Shown here in pieces: positions 1-6,047 of a stretch of 6,083 nt of DNA. Both the position numbers and the translations under genes were made by a program. Numbering within the stretch: position 1 is the first letter of the stretch; every line of letters starts with the position of its first letter. The stretch is from an uncultured Chloroflexota bacterium (GTDB lineage Bacteria; Chloroflexota; Anaerolineae; Aggregatilineales; Phototrophicaceae), in the NCBI GenBank assembly GCA_903904765.1, contig CAIVEA010000068.1, forward strand, positions 1 to 6,083, read 5' to 3'. The notes beneath the pieces were generated by a model. It was not told where the DNA came from and ran no database searches. It worked only from the letters and a program-made list of their open reading frames with translations.

Positions 1-446
1 ATGGTCGCCCCAATCCCGAAGCAGGCATGCAGCCAGTTCATCAGGCGCGGGCTGAAATGCGCCGCAAAGTAGATGTTCAACCCCGCATCGAAGAACCCTG
101 AACCAAAACCGGAGAGAAAACCGCAGACTACCATCAGCGGCCATGAGGGGGACAGAACATAACCGGCCAAACCGATCACGTTCAGCAGCAGACCGCCTGC
201 GAACAATCGCGCTGCGCCGAAGCGGGCAATCGCCCGTCCGCACACGGCGCTGGCAATCACATAGCCGACGGTCAGCGCCAGCAGCAGCGCCCCGATCGCA
301 TCCAACGACAGGTTAAACGACTTATTGATATAGGGGGTCGCCACGCCTAGCAACGCACCGGGCATTCCTAGCACAATAAACCCCAAATAGGAAATAATGA
401 CAACAATCTTGTCGTCACGATGTTGCGAGACGGCTTCTGAGGCCAC
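1..446 (-). CDS. MFS transporter, N-terminal part (runs off left edge)
   Basis: This is an inner-membrane secondary transporter of the major facilitator superfamily; 148 residues are visible. Reading the minus strand gives an open frame from a GTG at 446-444, starting MASEAVSQHRDDK, with an in-frame TAG just upstream. An AGAAGGG Shine-Dalgarno (456-462) lies 9 nt before the GTG and fixes the start. Four hydrophobic segments are visible at about residues 14-37, 48-69, 82-99 and 102-125, with a fifth beginning near 137. The loop after the second segment (GRAIARFGAAR, 70-80) is a degenerate MFS motif A in which the usual Asp is replaced by Ala. Segment DAGLN (120-124) followed by MNWLHACFGIGAT (136-148) is typical of the FucP/COG0738-like sugar-permease branch, so a sugar or small metabolite is a reasonable but unproven substrate. 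The gene is divergent from the ABC export genes. Confidence 0.88.
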   Translation of the reverse strand, partial: MASEAVSQHRDDKIVVIISYLGFIVLGMPGALLGVATPYINKSFNLSLDAIGALLLALTVGYVIASAVCGRAIARFGAARLFAGGLLLNVIGLAGYVLSPSWPLMVVCGFLSGFGSGFFDAGLNIYFAAHFSPRLMNWLHACFGIGAT

Positions 447-474
447 TATGGACTACCCTTCTGCTCGACATAGA

Positions 475-485
475 GATATAGAATG
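475..485 (+). promoter_or_regulatory. candidate -10 region for the ABC export operon
   Basis: TAGAAT (479-484) matches the -10 consensus at 5 of 6 positions and sits in GATATAGAATG, nearly identical to GATGTAGAATG at 4908-4918 ahead of the LLM gene. No convincing -35 box lies 16-18 nt upstream. If used, it would give a leader of about 85 nt before the ATPase start, and would face the minus-strand MFS promoter head-on. Confidence 0.25.
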
Positions 486-495
486 GAACAGGTAG

Positions 496-524
496 ATTAT
501 GCCCACCGTTTGCAGTTTGGACAA
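496..524 (-). promoter_or_regulatory. sigma70-type promoter for the MFS gene
   Basis: On the minus strand, TTGTCC (519-524, 4 of 6 matches to the -35 consensus) is followed by exactly 17 nt and then CATAAT (496-501, 5 of 6 matches to the -10 consensus). Transcription would begin near 489, giving a leader of about 40 nt before the GTG at 446. The spacing and position suit the MFS gene well. No transcript data are available. Confidence 0.5.
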
Positions 525-526
525 AC
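515..526. promoter_or_regulatory. operator-like inverted repeat over the -35 box
   Basis: GTTTG-GA-CAAAC is a perfect 5-bp inverted repeat with a 2-bp centre. It covers the whole -35 hexamer (519-524) of the minus-strand MFS promoter, where a repressor would block RNA polymerase. A smaller 4-bp palindrome (ACCA-GT-TGGT, 529-538) lies next to it. No regulator gene is in the window, so this is a candidate binding site only, and such a short palindrome could be chance. Confidence 0.3.
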
Positions 527-560
527 AGACCAGTTGGTGCGGAATCATCAGCGGCGGGCG

Positions 561-566
561 AAGGAG
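561..566 (+). promoter_or_regulatory. ribosome-binding site of the ABC ATPase gene
   Basis: AAGGAG lies 9 nt before the ATG at 576 and decides the start in favour of that codon over the in-frame ATG at 483, which has no Shine-Dalgarno. AGGA (562-565) could pair with TCCT (569-572) across a 3-nt loop, but four base pairs is too little to claim regulation. Confidence 0.75.
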
Positions 567-575
567 TATCCTCTT

Positions 576-1514
576 ATGAACGCAGCGATTGAAACGGAAG
601 GACTGGTGCGCCGCTTCGGAACGCGCACTGCGGTGAATGAGTTGAGCTTCCGGGCGGAAGCCGGGGAGGTATTCGGCCTACTGGGGCCGAACGGCGCAGG
701 TAAGACCACGCTGGTACGCTTGCTGAATGGCGTATTGCAGGCCGATGCTGGACGCGCCCACGTCCTCGGCTGCGACCCGCAGACACAGGGCGATGCGCTG
801 CGCCGTCGCAGCGGGGTGCTGACCGAAACCCCGTCCATCTACGAACGGCTGACCGCCCGCCAGAACCTGCATTTCTTCGGGACGCTGTACGGCGTGCCAG
901 AGTCCGACCTCGCCCGCCGCGCCGCCGACCTGCTGGAGCAGTTTGGGTTGCACGAACGCGCCGATGACCGCGCAGGCGGCTTCAGCAAAGGCATGAAGCA
1001 GCGGTTGGCGCTGGCACGAACACTGATTCATCAGCCGGACATCCTGTTCTTCGATGAACCTACCGCCGGACTCGACCCCGAAGCCGCGCAGCAGGTGACG
1101 GATTTGATCGCGCAGTACAGCGGCGCAAATGGGCGCACTGTGTTCCTGTGTACCCACAACCTCGATGAAGCCGGACGGCTGTGTGACCGCGTGGGCATCT
1201 TGAATCATGGACGGCTGCTGGCGGTGGGCAAGCCCGATGATCTGGGGCGCAACCTGTGGGATGGTCAGTGGGTAGACATCGGCCTGACCGCGCCGCCCCC
1301 CGCCGGACTGGACGCGGTGTTGCGGGGCGTGGCCGGCGCAACGAAAGTACAGATCGAAGGCGCGGCGCTGGCGGTGCAGGTGCGCGACGAGAGCGTGATT
1401 CCGGCGGTGGTATCGGCAGCGGCAGTGGCGGGCGCACAAATTCTGCGCGTCACCCCCCGCGCTCACTCGCTCCATGACATTTACTTCAAACTGCAAGCGG
1501 AGGCCGAAGCATGA
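576..1514 (+). CDS. ABC-2 type exporter, ATP-binding subunit
   Basis: This cytoplasmic ATPase of 312 residues drives the exporter whose membrane part is the next gene. Visible motifs in order are Walker A GPNGAGKTT (37-45), ABC signature in the FSKGMKQR form (136-143), Walker B ILFFDEP (156-162), D-loop GLDPEA (165-170) and the switch His194 in CTHNLDEA. FSKGM instead of LSGGQ, plus a C-terminal extension of about 85 residues, is typical of the NatA/DrrA/CcmA-like export branch. The Q-loop reads VLTETPSIYERLTA (81-94), with Glu84 where Gln is usual; I recall this variant from other members of the branch. The start at 576 is chosen for its AAGGAG site and because homology begins there, at NAAIETEGLVRRFG. 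The stop overlaps the permease start (ATGA), indicating translational coupling. Substrate unknown; drug, lipid or Na+ export are all possible. Confidence 0.93.
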   Translation: MNAAIETEGLVRRFGTRTAVNELSFRAEAGEVFGLLGPNGAGKTTLVRLLNGVLQADAGRAHVLGCDPQTQGDALRRRSGVLTETPSIYERLTARQNLHFFGTLYGVPESDLARRAADLLEQFGLHERADDRAGGFSKGMKQRLALARTLIHQPDILFFDEPTAGLDPEAAQQVTDLIAQYSGANGRTVFLCTHNLDEAGRLCDRVGILNHGRLLAVGKPDDLGRNLWDGQWVDIGLTAPPPAGLDAVLRGVAGATKVQIEGAALAVQVRDESVIPAVVSAAAVAGAQILRVTPRAHSLHDIYFKLQAEAEA

Positions 1515-2350
1515 ACTGGCGAACCATCCGGGCAATCGCCCTCAAAGACTGGCGCGAAGTGCGCGGGAACAAAATGGCATGGGCACCCACGCTCATCGTG
1601 CCGCTGATCTTCTGTGTGGTGCTGCCGCTGCTCATCATCGTCCTGCCGGGGGCGCTCTCCAGTGCCGAAGGTGGCGATATGATGAAAGATGCCGATCTGG
1701 AATTGTTTCTGGCGAACCTGCCGCCAGCGATAGCCGCTTCTATCGCCGGACTCAACGAAAGCCAGACCATGATCGTGCTGCTGCTGGGCTACCTGTTCTC
1801 GCCACTCTTTCTCATCCTGCCTATCATGACCGCCAGCGTGATCGGCTCGGACAGTTTCGTGGGCGAAAAAGAGCGCAAAACGATGGAGGCGCTGCTCTAC
1901 ACCCCCGCCACCGAGCGCGAATTGTTCACGGGCAAAATGCTGGCGGCGGTCATTCCGGCGGTGCTGCTCACATGGTTGAGCTTCGCCGTGTACACACTGG
2001 TGCTGAACAGCGCGGGCGGCGTGGTCATGGGGCGCGTGTGGTTCCCGCTGCCGCACTGGTGGGTGATGGTGCTGTGGGTGACTCCGGCGGTGGCGGTGCT
2101 GGGCATGATGGGCGCGGTGGTCATCTCGGCGCGGGTCAAGAGCTTCATGGAAGCCTACCAGAACACCGGTCTGCTGGTGCTGCCCATCATCATGCTGGTC
2201 ATCAGTCAGGTGGCAGGGTTGCTGTATCTCAGCGTGCCGGTGGCCTTCGGCATCGGCCTCGTGGTGTGGCTGATTGACGGCATCCTGCTGCTGTTCGCCC
2301 TGCGAATCATCACCCGCGCCGCCCTGATGGGCGCGGACAAGGGGGCTTGA
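1511..2350 (+). CDS. ABC-2 type exporter, membrane permease subunit
   Basis: This is a 279-residue integral membrane protein, partner of the preceding ATPase. About six hydrophobic segments are visible at residues 24-48, 86-111, 143-166, 184-207, 220-242 and 245-267. Between the second and third is the hallmark ABC-2 cytosolic segment, VGEKERKTMEALLYTP (117-132), that contacts the ATPase. The N-terminus (MNWRTIRAIALKDWREVRGNK) is the amphipathic elbow usual in NatB-like permeases. The loop between segments 1 and 2 (about 49-85) is modest and external, shorter than in NatB proteins with a large ectodomain. The ATG lies inside the ATPase stop (ATGA), with GGAGG at 1499-1503 and a 7-nt spacer. 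A single permease suggests a homodimer. The substrate cannot be read from the sequence. Confidence 0.92.
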   Translation: MNWRTIRAIALKDWREVRGNKMAWAPTLIVPLIFCVVLPLLIIVLPGALSSAEGGDMMKDADLELFLANLPPAIAASIAGLNESQTMIVLLLGYLFSPLFLILPIMTASVIGSDSFVGEKERKTMEALLYTPATERELFTGKMLAAVIPAVLLTWLSFAVYTLVLNSAGGVVMGRVWFPLPHWWVMVLWVTPAVAVLGMMGAVVISARVKSFMEAYQNTGLLVLPIIMLVISQVAGLLYLSVPVAFGIGLVVWLIDGILLLFALRIITRAALMGADKGA

Positions 2351-2364
2351 GCGCACATTTTCTC

Positions 2365-2452
2365 ATCATCCTGTTATGCCGCTGCAAGTACCCTTCGTAA
2401 CACTTTGGCGGTAATGCAAACACATCGTACACACAGGCTGAAACAGGATGAT
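2365..2452 (+). promoter_or_regulatory. 11-bp inverted repeat that can sequester a ribosome-binding site
   Basis: ATCATCCTGTT (2365-2375) is perfectly complementary to AACAGGATGAT (2442-2452). The second arm contains the AGGA Shine-Dalgarno (2445-2448) of the secreted-protein gene, 7 nt before its ATG at 2456. On an mRNA reading through from the ABC operon the two arms could pair and close the ribosome-binding site. The loop holds a smaller nested pairing, TGCCGC (2377-2382) with GCGGTA (2408-2413, one G-U), and a possible internal promoter (2405-2433). There is no U-tract after the stem, so it does not look like an intrinsic terminator. The pairing is seen directly; its role is inferred. Confidence 0.55.
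2405..2433 (+). promoter_or_regulatory. weak candidate promoter for the secreted-protein gene
   Basis: TTGGCG (2405-2410) is followed by 17 nt and TACACA (2428-2433). The matches to sigma70 consensus are poor (4 of 6 and 3 of 6), but the spacing is ideal. A start near 2440 would give a short leader that keeps the Shine-Dalgarno and lacks the upstream arm of the 2365-2452 inverted repeat. Confidence 0.22.
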
Positions 2453-2455
2453 CGT

Positions 2456-4204
2456 ATGCGCGCAATTCGTGGCTTATTTCTCATCTTCGGCCTCGGTTGG
2501 CTGCTGAATGTCGCGCCGATTCATGCCGCCGCTGCCGTGCTGGAAACCTTCGAGTCCGCGCAGGGCAGTTGGGTCGTCACATCGGATGTCAGCGGCAGCG
2601 GGACGGTGACGCGCAGCACCGCACAGGCCGCCGCCGGAACAGCCTCCGCCCTGCTACACACAGGTGGCAGCGGGCAGAGCGCAGCCATTCGTACCAATTT
2701 CAGCAGCCCTGCGAATGGTCGCGTCTGGCAAGAGCGCCCCGGTGATTGGCGCTGGCAGCGGGCGAAGGTCTACATCCCCTCTGCCACCGTCAACGCCCTC
2801 GGCAGCAGCGAGTATTTCACGCTGGCGAGCTACTGGGTGAGCGCCAACACCAGCCAGTACGGTTGGCAGTTGCGCGTCACTTCTGGCGGGGCGCTCACAG
2901 TGCGCGGTGCGAACAGCAACGGCGTGCAACAGGAATTTCCGGCTTACGGCACAGTCCCCCTCGACCAGTGGTTCGAGCTAGAAATCGGCCTGCACAGCCA
3001 GAGTGGGCAGGGCGTGAAACGCGCTTTCGCTTTCCTGCTCAATGGCAATTTCTACGGCTGGTACCGTCAGGGCAAGATGGACACCGAAACCTATGACCGG
3101 TCAGCCATTGGCATCCTGAACACCAACAGCCCGGGCAGCCTGAATGTCTATGTGGACGAATGGCGTACCCCCACCACCAGCACCAGTTCCCCGTTCCCGG
3201 ATGGGGCGGACAACCGTTCCGCCGCCTCGGTACAGGAACAGAACTTTCGCAACCTCAGCGGCGTGCAGGTGCAATACGACTGGTCAACATGGCAGAACCA
3301 GCCCACGCTCCACGCCACCTACGGCCTATATTCCAACAATGATCGCTTGCAGGCAGGTCGCAACCTTGACCGGATGCCCTCGGTCACGGATGGTTGGGGC
3401 GAGATCGAAATAGACTGGCCGAACGGCACACCGCCCACCTGCACCAACAATTATTGTTCCGCCATGATCGGCTTCCACAAAGAAGTCAACCGTGAGGAGA
3501 ATCTCGAAGTCATCCCGCATGCCAACGCCAGCGGCGTATTCTCACTGTGGTTCGAGGCGTGGTTGGGAGGGGACGGATCAAATCCTCCTGTTGTAATGAA
3601 AACATGGCAGTTACCAGCAGCGGCGGCAGCGCCCGGACGCAACATGCCCGAACCGGGGGACATCATTCGCGCCCGCTGGGAGCAAATCAACAGCACGCAG
3701 ATCAACGTCCGCGCCAGCTACTACGATGCCAGCGCCAACTTGTGGTATCCCGACATCATCAACAGCACCTTCACCGCCACCATCGGCGCGATCAACTATC
3801 TGGATGGCAACCACACCGCCGCCTCGATCACGATTGACAGCCGGTATTACTCCATCCGGCGCTTCAAACTGGGGACGCTTGCCAGCTACCCCGGCAGTAG
3901 TGGCGGTGGGAACATCACTGGACAAGAAGCCCCTACCCGCAACGCCACCACTGACACCACCCCCACCCTGACGTGGAGTCGCATCACATGGGCATTCCGC
4001 TACGAAATACGCCTGAGCGAAAGCAGCGGATTCTTCAACATTTTGACGAGCGCCACAGACATCCCCGGCAACGCCCTATCATGGGATGTGCCGCCCACGA
4101 CCACGCTCACGGCGGGGATTTACTACTGGCAGGTGCGGGCATGCAGCACCAGCACGGGCGGTTGCGGCGCGTGGAGCGCGACAGAAACGTTGCAGGTGGA
4201 GTGA
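2456..4204 (+). CDS. secreted protein with two concanavalin-like domains and a C-terminal Fn3-like domain
   Basis: I do not recognise a named family; this is a 582-residue exported protein. The N-terminus (MRAIR, then a hydrophobic run to about residue 20, then PIHAAAA) is a Sec signal peptide with likely cleavage near residue 24-26. Residues about 28-238 look like a jelly-roll lectin/lyase-type fold, with strand patterns such as WFELEIGLH (172-180), FAFLLNGNFYGWY (191-203) and LNVYVDEWR (229-237). Residues about 263-478 look like a second one, ending YYSIRRFKLGTL (464-475). A short SSGGGN linker leads to an Fn3-like domain (about 491-582) with TPTLTW (502-507) and IYYWQVRACS (555-564). Cysteine pairs C329/C334 and C563/C570 could form disulfides. 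There is no LPXTG or C-terminal membrane anchor. The likely role is glycan binding or degradation outside the cell, but no catalytic residues can be assigned. ATG 2456 is preferred over TTG 2405 or ATG 2414 because it has AGGA 7 nt upstream and starts right at the signal peptide. Confidence 0.85.
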   Translation: MRAIRGLFLIFGLGWLLNVAPIHAAAAVLETFESAQGSWVVTSDVSGSGTVTRSTAQAAAGTASALLHTGGSGQSAAIRTNFSSPANGRVWQERPGDWRWQRAKVYIPSATVNALGSSEYFTLASYWVSANTSQYGWQLRVTSGGALTVRGANSNGVQQEFPAYGTVPLDQWFELEIGLHSQSGQGVKRAFAFLLNGNFYGWYRQGKMDTETYDRSAIGILNTNSPGSLNVYVDEWRTPTTSTSSPFPDGADNRSAASVQEQNFRNLSGVQVQYDWSTWQNQPTLHATYGLYSNNDRLQAGRNLDRMPSVTDGWGEIEIDWPNGTPPTCTNNYCSAMIGFHKEVNREENLEVIPHANASGVFSLWFEAWLGGDGSNPPVVMKTWQLPAAAAAPGRNMPEPGDIIRARWEQINSTQINVRASYYDASANLWYPDIINSTFTATIGAINYLDGNHTAASITIDSRYYSIRRFKLGTLASYPGSSGGGNITGQEAPTRNATTDTTPTLTWSRITWAFRYEIRLSESSGFFNILTSATDIPGNALSWDVPPTTTLTAGIYYWQVRACSTSTGGCGAWSATETLQVE

Positions 4205-4221
4205 ATCTGAGGGACACTACG

Positions 4222-4249
4222 GGCATCGTCACCACGAGGAACGAATGCC
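4222..4249 (+). promoter_or_regulatory. hairpin presenting the SIS gene Shine-Dalgarno in its loop
   Basis: GGCATCGT (4222-4229) pairs with ACGAATGCC (4241-4249), giving 8 bp with one bulged A. The 11-nt loop (4230-4240) ends in GAGGA (4236-4240), the Shine-Dalgarno of the SIS gene, and the 3' arm touches the ATG at 4250. The structure fills most of the 45-bp gap after the secreted-protein gene. It may tune translation; this is inferred from pairing alone. Confidence 0.35.
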
Positions 4250-4864
4250 ATGAACGAACAGGATATGCTGACGGCGGCTCGCGCTCAGATTCGGGCGGAA
4301 GGCGCGGCGCTGCTGGCAATTGCGGATAAGCTGGACGACACCTTCTTGCAAGCGGTGCGGATGGTGGCAGAATGCAACGGAAAAATCATCATCAGCGGGG
4401 CGGGGACGAGTGGCGCGATGGCCTTCCGGTTGGCGCACCTGCTGGCGACCTGCGGGATTACCGCCTTTTCGGTGTCCCCCGGCGACGCGCTGCACGGCGA
4501 ATCCGCCATGATGCACCCCGGCGATGTGCTAATCGCCCTCTCCAAAGCGGGCAAGAGCGAGGACATCAACCGCTTCGCCCGCATCGCCCGTGAGCGCGGC
4601 GCGAAGATCATGGCGTGGACGGCCAACCCGCAAAGCGAACTAGCCGCCCTCAGCGATCTCGTGGTGGTGCTGCAAGTAGACAGCAGCGCCGAAGGCGAAG
4701 GCATGCTCCCCTTCGGCAGCACGCTGGCGGCGGGCGCGTATGGCGACGCGCTCACCCTGATGGCGAAGGAGTTGCGCGGATTCAATCTGGCAACGCTGGC
4801 GCAGACGCACCCCCTCGGCGGCTCGAACGAACTGGCCCGGCAGAAGCAGGCCAACACACCCTGA
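4250..4864 (+). CDS. SIS-domain sugar-phosphate isomerase-like protein
   Basis: This cytoplasmic protein of 204 residues is essentially one SIS (sugar isomerase) domain. Its order of motifs follows the KdsD/KpsF/GutQ arabinose-5-phosphate isomerases: [12 protein letters not shown] (44-55), [10 protein letters not shown] (76-85), [16 protein letters not shown] (90-105), MLPFGST (152-158) and [11 protein letters not shown] (186-196). The tandem CBS domains of full-length KdsD (about 320 residues) are absent, as in stand-alone SIS proteins. By my alignment from memory, the Lys of the KdsD glycine loop is Thr53 here, and the Glu after the SG of the SNSGES motif is Lys102, while the His of the C-terminal SHPGG motif is kept (His187). 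A different sugar phosphate, or a binding role, is therefore possible. The start has GAGGA at 4236-4240, 9 nt upstream. The gene follows the secreted-protein gene after 45 bp with no visible terminator between them, so co-transcription is likely. Confidence 0.88.
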   Translation: MNEQDMLTAARAQIRAEGAALLAIADKLDDTFLQAVRMVAECNGKIIISGAGTSGAMAFRLAHLLATCGITAFSVSPGDALHGESAMMHPGDVLIALSKAGKSEDINRFARIARERGAKIMAWTANPQSELAALSDLVVVLQVDSSAEGEGMLPFGSTLAAGAYGDALTLMAKELRGFNLATLAQTHPLGGSNELARQKQANTP

Positions 4865-4884
4865 AGCACCCTTTTTACGGGTAA

Positions 4885-4940
4885 TGTCCGCGCTGTAGCC
4901 CGCGTCTGATGTAGAATGCCGCGTAGCACCTGCGCGGACA
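4885..4940 (+). repeat. 9-bp inverted repeat bracketing the LLM promoter region
   Basis: TGTCCGCGC (4885-4893) and GCGCGGACA (4932-4940) are perfect reverse complements separated by 38 nt. The candidate -10 box TAGAAT (4912-4917) and the expected transcription start lie between them. It could be a pair of operator half-sites or, on read-through RNA, a GC-rich hairpin. The second arm is followed directly by a repeat of GGACA (4936-4945). Being GC-rich, it has a fair chance of arising by accident. Confidence 0.4.
4912..4917 (+). promoter_or_regulatory. candidate -10 box of the LLM gene
   Basis: TAGAAT matches the -10 consensus at 5 of 6 positions, about 49 nt before the ATG at 4967. No good -35 box is found 16-18 nt upstream, so the promoter would be weak or need an activator. 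The context GATGTAGAATG closely resembles 475-485. Confidence 0.3.
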
Positions 4941-4950
4941 GGACACCCAT

Positions 4951-4956
4951 AAGGAG
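4951..4956 (+). promoter_or_regulatory. ribosome-binding site of the LLM gene
   Basis: AAGGAG ends 10 nt before the ATG at 4967 and supports that start over the in-frame ATG at 4916, which has no Shine-Dalgarno and overlaps the candidate -10 box. The site is flanked by two copies of CACCCAT (4944-4950 and 4962-4968), the second overlapping the start codon. Confidence 0.75.
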
Positions 4957-4966
4957 AGAAGCACCC

Positions 4967-6043
4967 ATGCCTCCCACAACAACACCGCCCAAGCCGTTTG
5001 AACTCGGCTTGTACTCATTCGCGGAAGTGACCGCCGACCCCCGCACCGGACACAAACTCAGCCCCGCCGAACGGATGCGGAATCTACTGGAAGAAATCGA
5101 ACTGGCCGATCAGGTGGGGCTGGATGTGTACGCGCTGGGCGAACACCACCGCGAGGAATACATCTCCTCCGCGCCGGAGGTCATCCTCGCGGCGGCAGCG
5201 GCACGCACCAAGCGCATCCGCCTGAGCAGCGCCGTGACCGTCCTCAGTTCGGATGATCCGGTGCGCGTGTTTCAGCGGTTCGCCAGCCTCGACCTGATTT
5301 CCAACGGACGTGCCGAGATGATGGCGGGGCGCGGCTCATTCATCGAATCGTTCCCGCTGTTCGGCTACGATCTGCACGACTACGAAGTGTTGTTCAGCGA
5401 AAAGCTGGAACTGCTGGTCAAACTGCGCGACCAGAACCCGATCACATGGAACGGGCAAACGCGCCCCCCGCTGGAGAATGCCGGCGTGTATCCCCGTCCG
5501 GTGCAGAACCCGCTGCCGTTGTGGGTGGCGGTGGGCGGCACGCCGGAATCGGTGGTGCGGGCGGCCAGTTACGGCCTGCCGATGGCGCTGGCGATCATCG
5601 GCGGCATGCCGGAACGCTTCGCCCCATTCATGGAACTGTACCGCCGCGCCGCCAAAGAATACGGTCACGACGTAGACAGCATCCCCCTCAGCATCAACTC
5701 GCACGGTTTCATCGCAGATGACCGTCAGCAAGCGATTGACGAGTCGTTCCCGGCGGTGCAGGTGGTGATGAACAAAATCGGGCGCGAACGCGGTTGGCCT
5801 CCGATGGGGCGCGACCAGTACGAAGCCTCTGCCACGCTGCGCGGCTCAAATTTCATCGGCAGCCCGGATGATGTGATCGAGAAAATCCTGTTCCAGCACA
5901 AGCTGTTCAACCATCAGCGTTTCCTGCTGCAACTCAGCGTCGGCTCTATCGCCCACGACAAGCTGATGCACGCCATCGAACTGTTCGGCACGAAGGTCGC
6001 CCCCGTCGTGCGCGAAGAAATCGCCAAGCGAGTCACGGCATAA
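4967..6043 (+). CDS. luciferase-like (LLM class) flavin-dependent oxidoreductase
   Basis: This is a 358-residue TIM-barrel enzyme of the bacterial luciferase-like superfamily, which uses reduced FMN (or F420) to oxidise small organic substrates in the cytoplasm. Visible signatures are FELGLYSF on the first strand (11-18), YALGEHH (55-61), the helix [18 protein letters not shown] (98-115) with the phosphate-binding GRGS (121-124), and [12 protein letters not shown] (184-195). The GLYSFAEV start, GEHH and the late [12 protein letters not shown] (296-307) best fit the branch typified by Agrobacterium Atu2307 (LLM_2I7G type), whose substrate I do not know. Length is normal for that branch and no motif is broken. 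ATG 4967 is chosen for its AAGGAG site. The next gene begins 4 bp after the TAA, so the two are probably one operon. Confidence 0.92.
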   Translation: MPPTTTPPKPFELGLYSFAEVTADPRTGHKLSPAERMRNLLEEIELADQVGLDVYALGEHHREEYISSAPEVILAAAAARTKRIRLSSAVTVLSSDDPVRVFQRFASLDLISNGRAEMMAGRGSFIESFPLFGYDLHDYEVLFSEKLELLVKLRDQNPITWNGQTRPPLENAGVYPRPVQNPLPLWVAVGGTPESVVRAASYGLPMALAIIGGMPERFAPFMELYRRAAKEYGHDVDSIPLSINSHGFIADDRQQAIDESFPAVQVVMNKIGRERGWPPMGRDQYEASATLRGSNFIGSPDDVIEKILFQHKLFNHQRFLLQLSVGSIAHDKLMHAIELFGTKVAPVVREEIAKRVTA

Positions 6044-6047
6044 CCTC

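Noticed and set aside
483..575. Upstream in-frame ATG (483) extending the ABC ATPase by 31 residues
   Set aside because: It has no Shine-Dalgarno, overlaps the candidate -10 box, and the extra residues do not resemble an ABC N-terminus; AAGGAG precedes ATG 576.
678..1535. Long minus-strand open frame (285 residues) opposite the ABC ATPase
   Set aside because: It lies opposite a gene with every ABC motif intact, has no Shine-Dalgarno, and reads as low-complexity Arg/Gln/Ala/Gly-rich sequence typical of antisense frames in GC-rich DNA.
1481..2356. Long minus-strand open frame (291 residues) opposite the permease
   Set aside because: Its translation is extremely His/Gln/Asp-rich, mirroring the Val/Leu/Met codons of membrane segments on the other strand; it is an antisense shadow.
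2365..2452. The 11-bp inverted repeat as a terminator of the ABC operon
   Set aside because: The loop is 66 nt and no T-tract follows the second arm, so intrinsic termination is unlikely; sequestration of the ribosome-binding site fits better.
2405..2455. TTG (2405) or ATG (2414) as start of the secreted protein
   Set aside because: Both would add a charged, hydrophilic stretch before the signal peptide and lack a Shine-Dalgarno; ATG 2456 has AGGA at the right distance.
4868..4882. ACCC-tttttac-GGGT as an intrinsic terminator after the SIS gene
   Set aside because: The stem is only 4 bp and the T-run is in the loop, not after the stem.
4916..4966. ATG 4916 as start of the LLM gene
   Set aside because: No ribosome-binding site, and the added 17 residues are Arg/Pro-rich and fall in the promoter region; ATG 4967 has AAGGAG.
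4285..5055. Minus-strand open frame (256 residues) across the SIS gene and LLM start
   Set aside because: It spans two well-supported + strand genes and the promoter region between them, and shows no recognisable domain.
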